64,000 nt of DNA from a bacterium OL-1 (GTDB lineage Bacteria > Actinomycetota > Coriobacteriia > Coriobacteriales > Atopobiaceae): positions 54,102-118,101 of the forward strand of contig LM994625.1 of the NCBI GenBank assembly GCA_000752675.2, read 5' to 3'. The position numbers and the translations under genes are program-made. The notes under the pieces are model-generated. The model searched no databases and was not told the DNA's origin. It worked only from the letters and a program-made list of their open reading frames with translations. Positions 8,336 through 16,637 of the stretch are shown piece after piece; position 1 is the stretch's first letter, and every line of letters begins with the position of its first letter.

Positions 8336-9940
8336 CTAGAGAATTCCGAGTGCAGCGCAGATAAAGCTGATGACGATAATCGCCAGGAGAATCCTGTTGT
8401 AGCGCGGGCCCTTCTTCTGCATGTAGAAGTAGATGGCGAACACTGCGACCAGGGGCAGAACGTTAGGAATAACGCCATCGAGAATCGACTGAAGTTCGAT
8501 GGTGTTGCCAGCGGCCATCGTGAAGGCAAGCGGAGTGGTGATGGTGATGTAGGAGCTGGAGAGGGCACCCATCATGATGAGGCCAAGGATGTTGGCGGCG
8601 TAGATGATGGACTGCATCATGCCGGACTGAAGGATGCCCGTGATGGACTCACGGCCCAGCTTATACCCATAGTGGGTGATGAAGTACTGAATGATAATCG
8701 TCACGCCAGGCCAGAGAATCAGAGGCATAATGCCACCGATTGGGTTGCCCTCGGCTGCGAAGGGAATGAAGATACCAAAGATGACGGGCATGACGACTGC
8801 CCACACGATGCCATCGCCCATTCCGGCAATCGGGCCCATGAGGCCGGTCTTGATAGAAGTGATTGCCGATCCAGGAATCTTGCCCTCAATTGCCTTCTCC
8901 TCCTCCATGGCAAGTGAAATGCCCTGGATAATGCCACCGAGGGTGCCCTCGGTGTTGAAGAAGACGAGGTGACGCTTCAGTGCATCAGAAAGGTCTTCCT
9001 TGTTGGGATAGAGCTTCTTGAGCGCGGGAGCCATGGAAGCGCAGAACACGAGAGACTGAAGACGCTCGTAGGAGTTGGACTCCTCGCAACCAAAGTAGTA
9101 GAGCCAGAAAGACTTGGTAACGTCGGCCTTTGAGAGTATGTGCTGCTTCTCTGCCTCTTCCTCCACCGCCGTCTTATCAGCGAAGATGCTCACATTAGTG
9201 GTGTCGGGGAACACAATCATGCGCATGACGATGGCGATAATGAGACCAAAGATTGCCATGCCCATGACGGGAATCTGGAGGTACGCCACGGCGAAGTAGC
9301 CCAGGAAGAAGAACGGGATGAGCTCCTTCTTGCCAATAACCATGATGGTGAGGGCGAAGCCGAGGGCAGGAAGAATGCCACCCATGACCTCAAAGGAGTG
9401 AAGCAGCACGTCAGGCAGCGCGTTGATGAGCGCGTTGGCCCAATCGGCGCCAAAGTAGTCGATAACAAAGACGAACGGGAAGCGAATCACAAAGCCCATC
9501 AGCGCGGGGAAGAGGTAGGCGCAGCGCATGATTCCAGCGATGTTGGCCTCCTCAGCGTACTTGTCGGCCATGTGCACCCAGAAGGCGTTGGTGGTACGAC
9601 GGAGCTGGTCGACAAACACGCCGATGACGCCAAAGGGCACGGCCAGGGCAACGGCGAGCTCCGGGGTCATACCAGACATGACGCCAAGCGGGATGGCGAT
9701 GGTGCCGGCAAGTGCGGGGTCGTTGGGGACGTTGCCACCAGGGGTCGACGTGACGCCGAGGTAGACAAGCTGAAGCGCAGCACCAATCTCCATCGAGAGG
9801 GCCATCTGGCCAGTGATAAGGCCAACGAAGACTGCGATGGTTGTGGGCTGGAGAAGGGCACTCGAAATCGTGTAACCAAAACGAAGTCTTGCTATCCAGT
9901 AATAGAGACCCATGCAAATTGCAATGCCGAGAGTACTCAT
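8336..9940 (-). CDS. PTS mannose-class permease, IIC-IID fusion
   Basis: This single 534-residue frame holds two domains that are usually separate proteins. Residues 1-250 match EIIC of the sorbose/mannose family (GQMALSMEIGAALQLVYLG, TPGGNVPNDPALAG, LRRTTNAFWVHMADKYAEE). Residues from about 268 match EIID (TKSFWLYYFGCEESNSYERLQ, LVFFNTEGTLGGIIQGISLAMEEE, GPIAGMGDGIVWAVVMPV). A charged linker (DKTAVEEEAEKQHILSKADV) joins them. Together they form the membrane channel that takes up the sugar with phosphorylation by IIB. AGGAGATTCCGA precedes the ATG. It lies in the order IIA, IIB, IIC-IID, lyase, aldolase. The fusion point has no stop or frameshift signal in the sequence given. Confidence 0.92.
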   Translation of the reverse strand: MSTLGIAICMGLYYWIARLRFGYTISSALLQPTTIAVFVGLITGQMALSMEIGAALQLVYLGVTSTPGGNVPNDPALAGTIAIPLGVMSGMTPELAVALAVPFGVIGVFVDQLRRTTNAFWVHMADKYAEEANIAGIMRCAYLFPALMGFVIRFPFVFVIDYFGADWANALINALPDVLLHSFEVMGGILPALGFALTIMVIGKKELIPFFFLGYFAVAYLQIPVMGMAIFGLIIAIVMRMIVFPDTTNVSIFADKTAVEEEAEKQHILSKADVTKSFWLYYFGCEESNSYERLQSLVFCASMAPALKKLYPNKEDLSDALKRHLVFFNTEGTLGGIIQGISLAMEEEKAIEGKIPGSAITSIKTGLMGPIAGMGDGIVWAVVMPVIFGIFIPFAAEGNPIGGIMPLILWPGVTIIIQYFITHYGYKLGRESITGILQSGMMQSIIYAANILGLIMMGALSSSYITITTPLAFTMAAGNTIELQSILDGVIPNVLPLVAVFAIYFYMQKKGPRYNRILLAIIVISFICAALGIL

Positions 9941-9988
9941 TCGGAATCTCCTAGTTCACTAGCAGAGCGAGCTGAATGTCGGGAGAAA

Positions 9989-10480
9989 CTACCCGCGGTA
10001 CTTCTTGAGGATGGTCGCGACGTCCTGAGGGGCATCTTCCGGAATTGTCTGGAAGACAATCGAGACCCCTTGAGCGCTAAGATCCTCGCAGACCTTAGCG
10101 TCGGCGTCATCCAGCGTGATGTTCTGGAAGACAACCTTGCGAGAAGGACCTCCACCCAGACCACCGACTTGCACCGAGTCGACCTTCACTCCTGCATTAA
10201 AGATGGTCTCCAACACTTGGAGACTCGGTAGGAGAAGGAGAATCCTTCCTTCGCCAAAGACGTCATCCTTGTAGGACTTAACGGCATCTGCCGCGGTAAG
10301 GCAGTCAACCGTAATTCCCGCTGGGGCAGACAGCAGATAGATGCTCTTCATGAACTCATCGTTTGCCAGCTCGTCGCTCACGATAACAATCTTGTTCGCC
10401 TGAACCTGGTTCACCCACTTGGTCATTACCTGCCCGTGGATAAGGCGAGAATCGACACGCGTAAGAACAATCTTTCCCAT
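9989..10480 (-). CDS. PTS mannose-class IIB component
   Basis: This 163-residue cytoplasmic phosphocarrier matches EIIB of the mannose/sorbose class. The active His is in the N-terminal motif TRVDSRLIHGQV, followed by MTKWVNQVQANKIVIVSDE. It receives phosphate from IIA and passes it to the sugar as it enters through IIC-IID. The start at 10480 is set by AGGAGG at a standard distance; the open frame continues upstream but overlaps the IIA gene without a ribosome site. Seventeen bases separate it from IIA. Confidence 0.92.
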   Translation of the reverse strand: MGKIVLTRVDSRLIHGQVMTKWVNQVQANKIVIVSDELANDEFMKSIYLLSAPAGITVDCLTAADAVKSYKDDVFGEGRILLLLPSLQVLETIFNAGVKVDSVQVGGLGGGPSRKVVFQNITLDDADAKVCEDLSAQGVSIVFQTIPEDAPQDVATILKKYRG

Positions 10481-10497
10481 AGCTAACCTCCTTTCCC

Positions 10498-10917
10498 TTA
10501 TGCTTTCTGGGCCATGGTGCTTCTGACGGCTGCTACAACATCCATGCAGGCGCCCTGACCAGCAGCGAGAACTGCGTCGAAGTCGAGTGCCCCATCGTTC
10601 TGGAGCTCGACACATGCTTCGAGGAGCATGGGCGCATTGAGGCCGCAGAAGACCTTGATGCCCGTCTGGTTGCCAACTACTGCAGCGACATTTGAAGTCG
10701 TGCCGCCGATGAGATCGGTGAGGATGAGAGAGTCAGGGGTCATAGCCTCAGCGTGCTCCTTGACCATCTGCATGTACTCGGGAAGGGTGTAGGAGGGCTC
10801 GAGGGGAATCTCGTGGACAAAGTCAACCTTGCCAAGGAGCATCTCGATTCCCTTGACGAGCGACATCCCCCATCCCCCATGTGTCAGCAGGAGTATTTCC
10901 GCATTGCTTTCTGACAT
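10498..10917 (-). CDS. PTS mannose-class IIA component
   Basis: The 139-residue protein has the EIIA-man fold. The phosphorylated His is in ILLLTHGGWG near residue 13, and ILTDLIGGTTSNVAA is the second conserved block. It takes phosphate from HPr and donates it to IIB. GGGGAG lies upstream of the ATG. It is the first gene of the operon; the 390 bases upstream form the divergent control region shared with eda. Confidence 0.9.
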   Translation of the reverse strand: MSESNAEILLLTHGGWGMSLVKGIEMLLGKVDFVHEIPLEPSYTLPEYMQMVKEHAEAMTPDSLILTDLIGGTTSNVAAVVGNQTGIKVFCGLNAPMLLEACVELQNDGALDFDAVLAAGQGACMDVVAAVRSTMAQKA

Positions 10918-11306
10918 TGCACTCGCTCCCCTTGTGATTTGTAACTCGATATCGAATTGCTTTTACACTCATATCAGAACATTTTTAAATGCGTACTGGA
11001 ATACTTTTAGCTCAAACCGATACGTTTGAGAAACGCAACGTAACAAATAAGCAAATCACTACTCCAAACGGTAGCTGCTTTCCTGTTAAACGGTATCTCT
11101 ATGAGTCGGAAAACTAATTTGATTAAATCGGTACGGTTATTATCAATTGCAGTACAGTAACGTATCGCAGCAGTCATTCGCATTGCATTCTGCGGGAACC
11201 AAGCGGTAAGAAACGTCAGTCGTTACGCATGTGCATTCCTGGCTTTCGATACGACTTGGCTTGCGAGTTCTCAGGTGGCACAGGGGCATCATTGGGGGAT
11301 TTGTCT
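10918..11306. promoter_or_regulatory. Divergent control region of dga-like operon and eda
   Basis: This AT-rich spacer lies between the IIA gene (-) and eda (+). It contains a 20-bp dyad CTCAAACCGATACGTTTGAG (11011-11030) with perfect 7-bp arms, and a 10-bp palindrome TCGATATCGA (10946-10955) about 30 bases from the IIA ATG. Related half-site-like strings recur: CAAACGGTA and TAAACGGTA near 11064-11095 and AAATCGGTACGG near 11125. These fit operators for the GntR/UTRA protein at 5.6-6.3 kb. I could not assign a convincing -35/-10 pair. Confidence 0.55.
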
Positions 11307-11960
11307 ATGTATGAGATGTTCTATGAGCAGCTCGAGCAATTGGCTATCGTGCCATGCGTTGTACTTGAGAGAGTCGAGGATGCTCTACCGCTGGCGGACG
11401 CGCTTGTTTCAGGTGGCATGCCGTCAGCAGAAGTAACATTCCGCACCCCCGCCGCGGCGGACTGCATAGCCGAGGTGGCAGCCAAGTGCCCCAGAATTTG
11501 CGTGGGAGCTGGTACGGTACTCACCATCGAGCAGTGTGACAGGGCAATCGACTCCGGCGCAAAGTTTATTGTTAGCCCCGGTTACTCAGAAGCGGTTGTA
11601 CGGCACTGCATTGAGCTGGGCGTTCCCGTATTACCAGGCACGGTTACTCCCTCGGAAGTTACAGCAGCCGTCAACCTTGGACTAGGGGTGACGAAGTTCT
11701 TCCCCGCAAAGCAATATGGCGGAATTAAGACTATCAAGGCACTGTGCGCACCCTTCATTGGGCACCGGTTTATGCCCACGGGTGGAATAAACCTCGATAA
11801 CCTCGAGGACTACCTGGGATATAAGGGAGTTATTGCCTGCGGAGGAACGTGGATGGTGAAGCCCACCCTCTTCTCGGATGGAAACTTCTCGGCGGTCCAA
11901 AGCGAATGCGAGAAGGCAATGGGGCGAGTGCGTGAGATCAAGGCTCGCATGCGTGCATAA
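11307..11960 (+). CDS. eda: KDPG/KHG aldolase
   Basis: The 217-residue protein is a class I aldolase of the Eda family, which cleaves 2-keto-3-deoxy-6-phosphogluconate. The catalytic Glu is in AEVTFRT, the phosphate loop is VGAGTVL, the Schiff-base Lys is in GVTKFFPAKQ, and the second phosphate site is MPTGGINLDN. The ATG at 11307 has GGGGG at 8-base spacing; the frame also extends to 11229 without a better site. It is transcribed away from the PTS operon whose own last gene is a DgaF-type aldolase, so two non-homologous-looking enzymes would share one substrate. A decayed copy of its 3' half is at 18645-18899. Confidence 0.9.
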   Translation: MYEMFYEQLEQLAIVPCVVLERVEDALPLADALVSGGMPSAEVTFRTPAAADCIAEVAAKCPRICVGAGTVLTIEQCDRAIDSGAKFIVSPGYSEAVVRHCIELGVPVLPGTVTPSEVTAAVNLGLGVTKFFPAKQYGGIKTIKALCAPFIGHRFMPTGGINLDNLEDYLGYKGVIACGGTWMVKPTLFSDGNFSAVQSECEKAMGRVREIKARMRA

Positions 11961-12180
11961 GCCGTTGCGGCTGTTGACCCGCGCCTCCGTGTGGGCACCG
12001 TACTCGGCGCCGCACGCCTCGTCGGCCTGTATGGACATGATCTCGTTGAGGACAGCCGCCATGGTGGTGTTCATCATGTCGCACAGGCTCGAGGCGCTGT
12101 CCAGGAAGCCCATGAGGACATCCCTCAGCTCGGGGTCGCCGTGTGGGGTATTCTGTTGCCGTTGACCATCGTTGTCGTCC
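11961..12180 (-). pseudogene. IS256-family transposase, N-terminal remnant
   Basis: On the minus strand the frame reads PELRDVLMGFLDSASSLCDM, then AVLNEIMSIQADEACGAEYG and EARVNSRNG. The last blocks match the N-terminal region of IS256/mutator transposases (typically '...aDalcGAeYger..eRvNsRNGyR'). The similarity stops at RNG, right beside the eda stop codon, where the frame runs into antisense eda sequence. There is no DDE domain and no clear terminal repeat. This is a broken remnant, probably from the insertions that reshaped the 12-19 kb region. Confidence 0.6.
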
Positions 12181-12330
12181 TACCTGTTAATTTTGGCGAA
12201 CCGACATTCTAGGACAGGCGGTGGTCTTCTCCTCTCCCACTCGTACACCACGATTTTCGACGCGATTAGTCCAATTCTCAGCTAGCTAGATCTTCTCTCA
12301 TGTTCATTGGCATTGCGGCCATGGCTCTAG

Positions 12331-13635
12331 GGAAACGATGATTAATGCCCTTCCAGCACCGCGGCAGCCCGGCTGCCAACGCTGACGCTGCCGGGCATGG
12401 GGGCAGGGCCCCCGTCCGGCCCGGGCAGAGGCCGCCTTTCCCCGGCCGCCCTGCCGGCGCCGTGCATGCAGCCAGGCGGAGCGGAGCCTCTCAGGCAGCT
12501 TCGGGCCGGGAGGCGAGGGACCTGCCTGCGGAGATGCACATGGCCAGGTTCGCGAGGGCGAAGGATACGCAGAGCATGCAGGAATTCTTCCCGGTCCCCC
12601 TGTAGCGCGTCCTCAGATGCCCGAACCGGCGCTTCACGATGAGGAAGGGATGCTCCACCTTGGAGCGGACGGATGCCTTCCTGGATTCGATGCCCTTCTC
12701 TGCCGAAAGCGTGCAGTCCAGGCCCTTTATGGTGGAGGGCTTCCTGGCGACGGTCCAGCGCATCGAGGAGAGGTGGGGATCGGAGGCGACTTCGGGGCGC
12801 TTCGCCACGCCCGTGTAGCCGGAGTCCGCATAGCAGAACGCGTCGTCCTCCCTCACGAGGGCATGCGCCATGGACACGTCGGACACGTTTGCGGCGGTCG
12901 TCTCCACGGTATGCACGAGGCCGCTGCCGGCATCGACGCCGATATGCGCCTTGTATCCGAAATGCCAGTTCTTGCCCTTCTTGGACTGGTGCGCCTCGGG
13001 ATCGCGTGCGTGGCCCCTGTTCTTCGTGGAGCTCGGCGCCTCGATGAAGGTGGCATCCACGATGGAGCCGCCCCGCATCATGATCCCCGCCTCCTCGAGC
13101 TGGGCATCGAGATCGCGGAGTATGGCCCTGCCGAGTCCCTCCCTCTCGAGGACATGGCGGAACTTCGCGAGGGTCGTCGCGTCCGGCACCTGTTCCTGCA
13201 TGAGGTCGAGGTGCATGAAGCGCTGCATCGCCCGCGAGTCCAGGACGGCATCCTCGGTGCCCTCGTCGGAAAGGCCGAACATCACCTGGAGCAGGTACAT
13301 CCTGAGCATCGTCTCCGCGCCGCGCACATGCCTGCCGCGCGCCTGGGAATGGTAGCTGGGCCCCACCAGGGCGCACCACCTGTCCCAGGGCACGATCGCG
13401 TCCATCCGCTCGAGGAACTCCTCCCGCCTGGTCTTTCGCCTCTGTCCCTGCGACTCCAGGTCCCCGAAGCTCATCTGGCTGCCCATGCCTGCCTCCCGGT
13501 CGTGCTGCGCGATGCATAGTCAGATTATAGTATAACCGCAGGTAGATGGCATTATATGCAGGCTCTGGCAGCATCTGCCGAGCACCGGCGGTCCGGATGA
13601 TGCGGCTCCGCCTGACCGCATTAATCATCGTTTCC
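12331..13635 (-). mobile_element. IS5-family insertion sequence, complete
   Basis: The 1,305-bp element is bounded by perfect 18-bp inverted repeats: GGAAACGATGATTAATGC at 12331-12348 and its complement at 13618-13635. Direct repeats CTAG flank it (12327-12330 and 13636-13639), the 4-bp target duplication typical of IS5. A single intact transposase gene fills it. The clean duplications argue for a fairly recent single insertion. It splits a reading frame described at 13636-13840. Confidence 0.93.
12491..13486 (-). CDS. IS5-family transposase
   Basis: The 331-residue DDE transposase has an N-terminal DUF772-like region (MDAIVPWDRWCALVGPSYHS) and the IS4/IS5 catalytic core. The triad is in SIVDATFIEAP (Asp), FCYADSGYTG (Asp) and SKVEHPFLIVKRRFG (Glu, within the Y-box-like region). 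No truncation or frameshift is visible and both terminal repeats are intact, so it should be active in principle. An overlapping longer frame on the same strand in another register is only a shadow. Confidence 0.92.
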   Translation of the reverse strand: MGSQMSFGDLESQGQRRKTRREEFLERMDAIVPWDRWCALVGPSYHSQARGRHVRGAETMLRMYLLQVMFGLSDEGTEDAVLDSRAMQRFMHLDLMQEQVPDATTLAKFRHVLEREGLGRAILRDLDAQLEEAGIMMRGGSIVDATFIEAPSSTKNRGHARDPEAHQSKKGKNWHFGYKAHIGVDAGSGLVHTVETTAANVSDVSMAHALVREDDAFCYADSGYTGVAKRPEVASDPHLSSMRWTVARKPSTIKGLDCTLSAEKGIESRKASVRSKVEHPFLIVKRRFGHLRTRYRGTGKNSCMLCVSFALANLAMCISAGRSLASRPEAA

Positions 13636-13840
13636 CTAGATAGCTCCGGCCTTCGGCCTCGTCGACATGGTTCCGCGACAGAATCCAATTAGCCTGCGTC
13701 CTTAGACAGCCGAAGTCCCTACCCACCTCGGCCGCCATCTTTTCCAATACCTCCCCTGTATTAGTATTCGCTAACTTATCTCTTACTGGCTTGAGGGTGA
13801 GATGGCTGCGGTCCCAAGCATGAAATAGTTTCTAGTTTGG
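13636..13840 (-). pseudogene. Fragment of an unidentified gene, interrupted by the IS5 element
   Basis: On the minus strand one open frame reads KLFHAWDRSHLTLKPVRDK, then TNTGEVLEKMAAEVGRDFG, and goes on to SRNHVDEAEGRSY. If the IS5 element and one CTAG copy are removed, the frame continues LEPWPQCQ to a TGA at 12304-12306. So the IS lies 24 bases before the natural end of a coding sequence whose 5' part has been lost at the IS3 boundary (13866). I do not recognise the family. Confidence 0.4.
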
Positions 13841-13865
13841 GCATGCGGCAACGCCGACTGCCGAA

Positions 13866-15568
13866 GGTGTGTTTGATAGCCTCCTGTTTACGGGTTGGGG
13901 GTGGTACCGGAAATCCGTACCAAACGATGACGTTTGGAGGACGGCGTGTACTCACTTGAACAGAGGAAAAGAGCGGTCGAGCTCTACATCAAGTACGGCC
14001 TCAAGGCCACGGCAGCCATACGGGAGCTCGGATATCCCAGCCGCGCACAGCTGGTGAGCTGGCACAGGGAGTGGCAGGAGAACGGAGGAAGGCTCACGGA
14101 CCGCAGCCTCGAGCATTACACTCTGGAGCAGAAGAGGGCCGCGGTCAGGCACTACCTCACCCATGGGAGGTGCAACGCCTTCACCAGGCGCGAGCTTGGA
14201 TACCCCAAGTGCACGGCAAAGCTCGCCGAGTGGATCGACGAGTATGCACCCGGCGAGAGAAGGGCGACGCAGCCCAGGGTGTTCGACGCGTCCGAGAAGG
14301 CCGCTGCCGTCAAGGCCCTGGCATCTCGGTCATCGTCCGCCCAGGAGGTCGCCGACCTGGCAGGATGTACGAGATCCGCGCTCTACAAGTGGAAGCGCGA
14401 GCTGCTTAGGGAGGAGACCCCGATGTCCGAAGACCGCCCCAGCAAGCCTGCGCGGACGCGGGGAAGGCCGCCTGCGACCCAGGCGGACATCGCCGCTCTC
14501 GAGGCCAGGAAGGCCGAGCTCGAGGCCGAGCTCGAGGAGCTCGAGCTCAGGCGCGACATCATGGAGGGCGCCCTCGAGATTCTGGGAAAAGGGACGGGCG
14601 CCGACCCGGAAAACGAGCTCACGAACAGGGAGAAGACCCTGCTGATTGAGTCTCTGCGTCCCAGATGGAGGCTGTGCGAGCTCCTCTCGGCGCTCGGGAT
14701 GGCCCGGTCGAGCTACCAGTACCAGCAGGGAGCGCTCCGCGCCCCCGACAGGGACGAGGAGGCCCGCAGAAGGATCTCGGAGGTCTTCGACGCCAATGAC
14801 GGCATCTACGGAAGGCGCCGCATCCACGACGAGCCCGAGGCGGGGGGCGAGACCATCGGGGAGCGCAGGATCGCCCGCATCATGGCCGAGGAGGGGCTCG
14901 AGGCCCGGGGCAGGACGAAGCCAAAGCGGCGCCACGGCTCCTACGCGGGCGAGATGACGGAACATCCGGGAAACAAGGTCAGGCAGGACTTCGCGGCGGG
15001 GCTTCCCAGCTTCCTGTGGCCCGCGGACGTGACGCAGTTCTCGATCCCCGCCGGCAAGCCCTGCCTCTCCCCTGTCCTGGACTGCTCCGGCGGCTCCATC
15101 GTGAGCTGGACGACGTCGGCCTCGCCGAACGCCGAGATGGACAGCTCGATGCTGGAAGCAGCCATCGGGCCTGCCAGGCCCAGCGAGAGGGCCCGCCTCA
15201 TCGTCCACAGCGGCTGCGGATGCCACTACCGGTGGCCCGGGTGGATATCGGTCTGCGAGGAGGCGGGAATCATCCGCCCGATGTCCAGGAAGGGCCGCTC
15301 TCCCGACAGCTCCCGCATGGAGGGCTTCTTCGGCACCATGAAGAACGAGATGTTCTGCGGAAGGGACTGGGAGGGCGTCAGCCTGGAGGAGCTCGGGAAG
15401 AGGACCGATGACTACATAGAGTGGTACAACACGAAGAGGATCAGGCGCTCGCTGGGCTCGATGAGCCCCTTGGCATACAGGCAAGGCCTAGCCCTTGCAG
15501 CCTAGCGAGAACGGTACGGAAAAGCGGTACCACCCCCAACCCGTAAACAGGAGGCTATCAAACACACC
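13866..15568 (+). mobile_element. IS3-type insertion sequence with 41-bp terminal repeats
   Basis: Inverted ends are identical for at least 41 bases, starting TGTGTTTGATAGCCTCCTGT at 13868 and ending with the complement at 15566; GG/CC extends this to 13866 and 15568, and similarity continues to about 54 bases. This is long for an IS3 element. No target duplication is visible, and the two flanks belong to different genes, so a deletion has probably removed one original flank. The first 18 bases of the repeat are also the right terminus of the IS21 element at 18258-18275. Confidence 0.85.
13946..15505 (+). CDS. IS3-family transposase, single frame, catalytic Asp replaced
   Basis: This 519-residue product contains three N-terminal helix-turn-helix blocks (YSLEQRKRAVELYIKYGLKA, YTLEQKRAAVRHYLTHG, and FDASEKAAAVKAL), a coiled coil rich in Glu and Leu, then HTH_21 and an rve-type integrase core. 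Most IS3 elements express this as OrfAB by frameshift; here it is one frame. The first Asp (WPADVTQF) and the Glu (SRMEGFFGTMKNE) are in place, but the second Asp, normally in HSDxG, reads HSGCGCHY. The enzyme may be inactive. The GTG at 13946 follows GGAGG at 5 bases. Confidence 0.88.
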   Translation: MYSLEQRKRAVELYIKYGLKATAAIRELGYPSRAQLVSWHREWQENGGRLTDRSLEHYTLEQKRAAVRHYLTHGRCNAFTRRELGYPKCTAKLAEWIDEYAPGERRATQPRVFDASEKAAAVKALASRSSSAQEVADLAGCTRSALYKWKRELLREETPMSEDRPSKPARTRGRPPATQADIAALEARKAELEAELEELELRRDIMEGALEILGKGTGADPENELTNREKTLLIESLRPRWRLCELLSALGMARSSYQYQQGALRAPDRDEEARRRISEVFDANDGIYGRRRIHDEPEAGGETIGERRIARIMAEEGLEARGRTKPKRRHGSYAGEMTEHPGNKVRQDFAAGLPSFLWPADVTQFSIPAGKPCLSPVLDCSGGSIVSWTTSASPNAEMDSSMLEAAIGPARPSERARLIVHSGCGCHYRWPGWISVCEEAGIIRPMSRKGRSPDSSRMEGFFGTMKNEMFCGRDWEGVSLEELGKRTDDYIEWYNTKRIRRSLGSMSPLAYRQGLALAA

Positions 15569-15761
15569 GTCATCGCGGCCTCGTAGGCCGCCCTCTCCCC
15601 GTCCGTCACGGCACCCTCCCCGCCCTCGCCGGGCAACGGTGCCATCCTACCCCTCGGGGGCGCGCCGGTGCAGGAGCGCGGCAGCCTCCCGGCCGCCCAG
15701 CCCCGCACGATGGACGCGCGGCACCCCACCATCTCGCTCACCTCGCGGACGCCCATACCCT
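15567..15761 (-). pseudogene. IS3-type OrfA remnant, part 2 (split by IS21)
   Basis: The minus strand reads MGVREVSEMVGCRASIVRGW and then AAGRLPRSCTG up to ERAAYEAAM, a helix-turn-helix protein of the IS3 OrfA kind. Joining it to the piece at 18276-18372 across one copy of ACCCT restores one frame (LAEG-MGVRE), proving that the two pieces were one gene before the IS21 insertion. The downstream part is missing, cut by the IS3 element at 15568. An open frame 15502-15774 is this remnant plus IS sequence and not a gene. Confidence 0.75.
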
Positions 15762-15869
15762 TGTGTTTCGTCAACCTCTCGTTTCACAAAACAGCATCCG
15801 TTCGTTTCACACGTCAGCGTGAAGATTCTTCACGCACGAGCGTCGCCCTGGCACCAATCCTTTCTTCTC

Positions 15870-16637
15870 CTACAACTCCCCGCGCATGAGCGCGTGTTTG
15901 ACCCTGTACGACTCCCTGTCGTAGGTGATGAGCCTGCCGTGGTGGACGATGCGGTCCATCATCGCCTTGGCCATGTCGTCGTCGGCAAAGATCTCACCCC
16001 ATCTGGAGAATTCGATGTTGGTGGTGAGAATGAGCGCGATCCGCTCGTAGCACATCGACACCACCCGGAACAGGAGCCTTGCCCCGTCGGGATCGGTGGG
16101 AAGGTACCCCCACTCGTCCAGGATGATGAGGTCGCACCTGTCGAGCCTCCTGAGCGCGTCCTGTGTCGTCCCCTCCTTATTCGCACGCCTCAGCTCGCTT
16201 ACCAGCTCCGCCGTCGACCAGAACGCGACTTTTCTGCCCTCACCGCAGGCGAGCAGCCCCAACGCTATCGCGGTATGGGTCTTTCCATTGCCTGATCCTC
16301 CGAAGAGCACCAGGTCCTCGTGGGCGTCGATGAAGGCAAGCGAGAGCATGTCGTCCCTCGTGAAGCCGCGGGGAAACACGATTCCCGACCATTCGAAGCC
16401 ATCGAAGCCCTTCTGCGAGGGAAAGTTCGCCTGCCGCTTGAGGCGCGCTATCCGGCTTTGGTGCCTGAGCGCGTACTCCCTTGCGAGCGCATCCTCGAAG
16501 AACGCGAACTGCCCATCGGTGGCCGTCTCGGCCACGTGGCGCATCGTCGCCTTCGACAGCAGGATGGAGCCACCCTCGCGCTCGGCGCGCTTCAGCCTCT
16601 CGTAGCGAGCATCAACCTTCTGCGGCAGCCTGGCCAT
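15870..16637 (-). CDS. istB: IS21-family helper ATPase IstB
   Basis: This 255-residue AAA+ protein has Walker A GGSGNGKTH, Walker B LIILDEWGYLP and sensor-like LILTTNIEFSRW, the pattern of IstB (DnaC/DnaA-related helper of IS21 transposition). The start at 16637 is chosen from GGGGAGG at 7 bases and the N-terminus MARLPQKVDARYE; it overlaps the end of istA by 26 bases, a normal coupling for this family. The frame open to 16823 is antisense-free but lies inside istA and is not needed. No defect is visible. Confidence 0.92.
   Translation of the reverse strand: MARLPQKVDARYERLKRAEREGGSILLSKATMRHVAETATDGQFAFFEDALAREYALRHQSRIARLKRQANFPSQKGFDGFEWSGIVFPRGFTRDDMLSLAFIDAHEDLVLFGGSGNGKTHTAIALGLLACGEGRKVAFWSTAELVSELRRANKEGTTQDALRRLDRCDLIILDEWGYLPTDPDGARLLFRVVSMCYERIALILTTNIEFSRWGEIFADDDMAKAMMDRIVHHGRLITYDRESYRVKHALMRGEL

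Noticed and set aside
12342-13688. 448-codon minus-strand frame overlapping the IS5 transposase
   Set aside because: It runs through both terminal repeats in another register; the 331-residue DDE frame is the real one.
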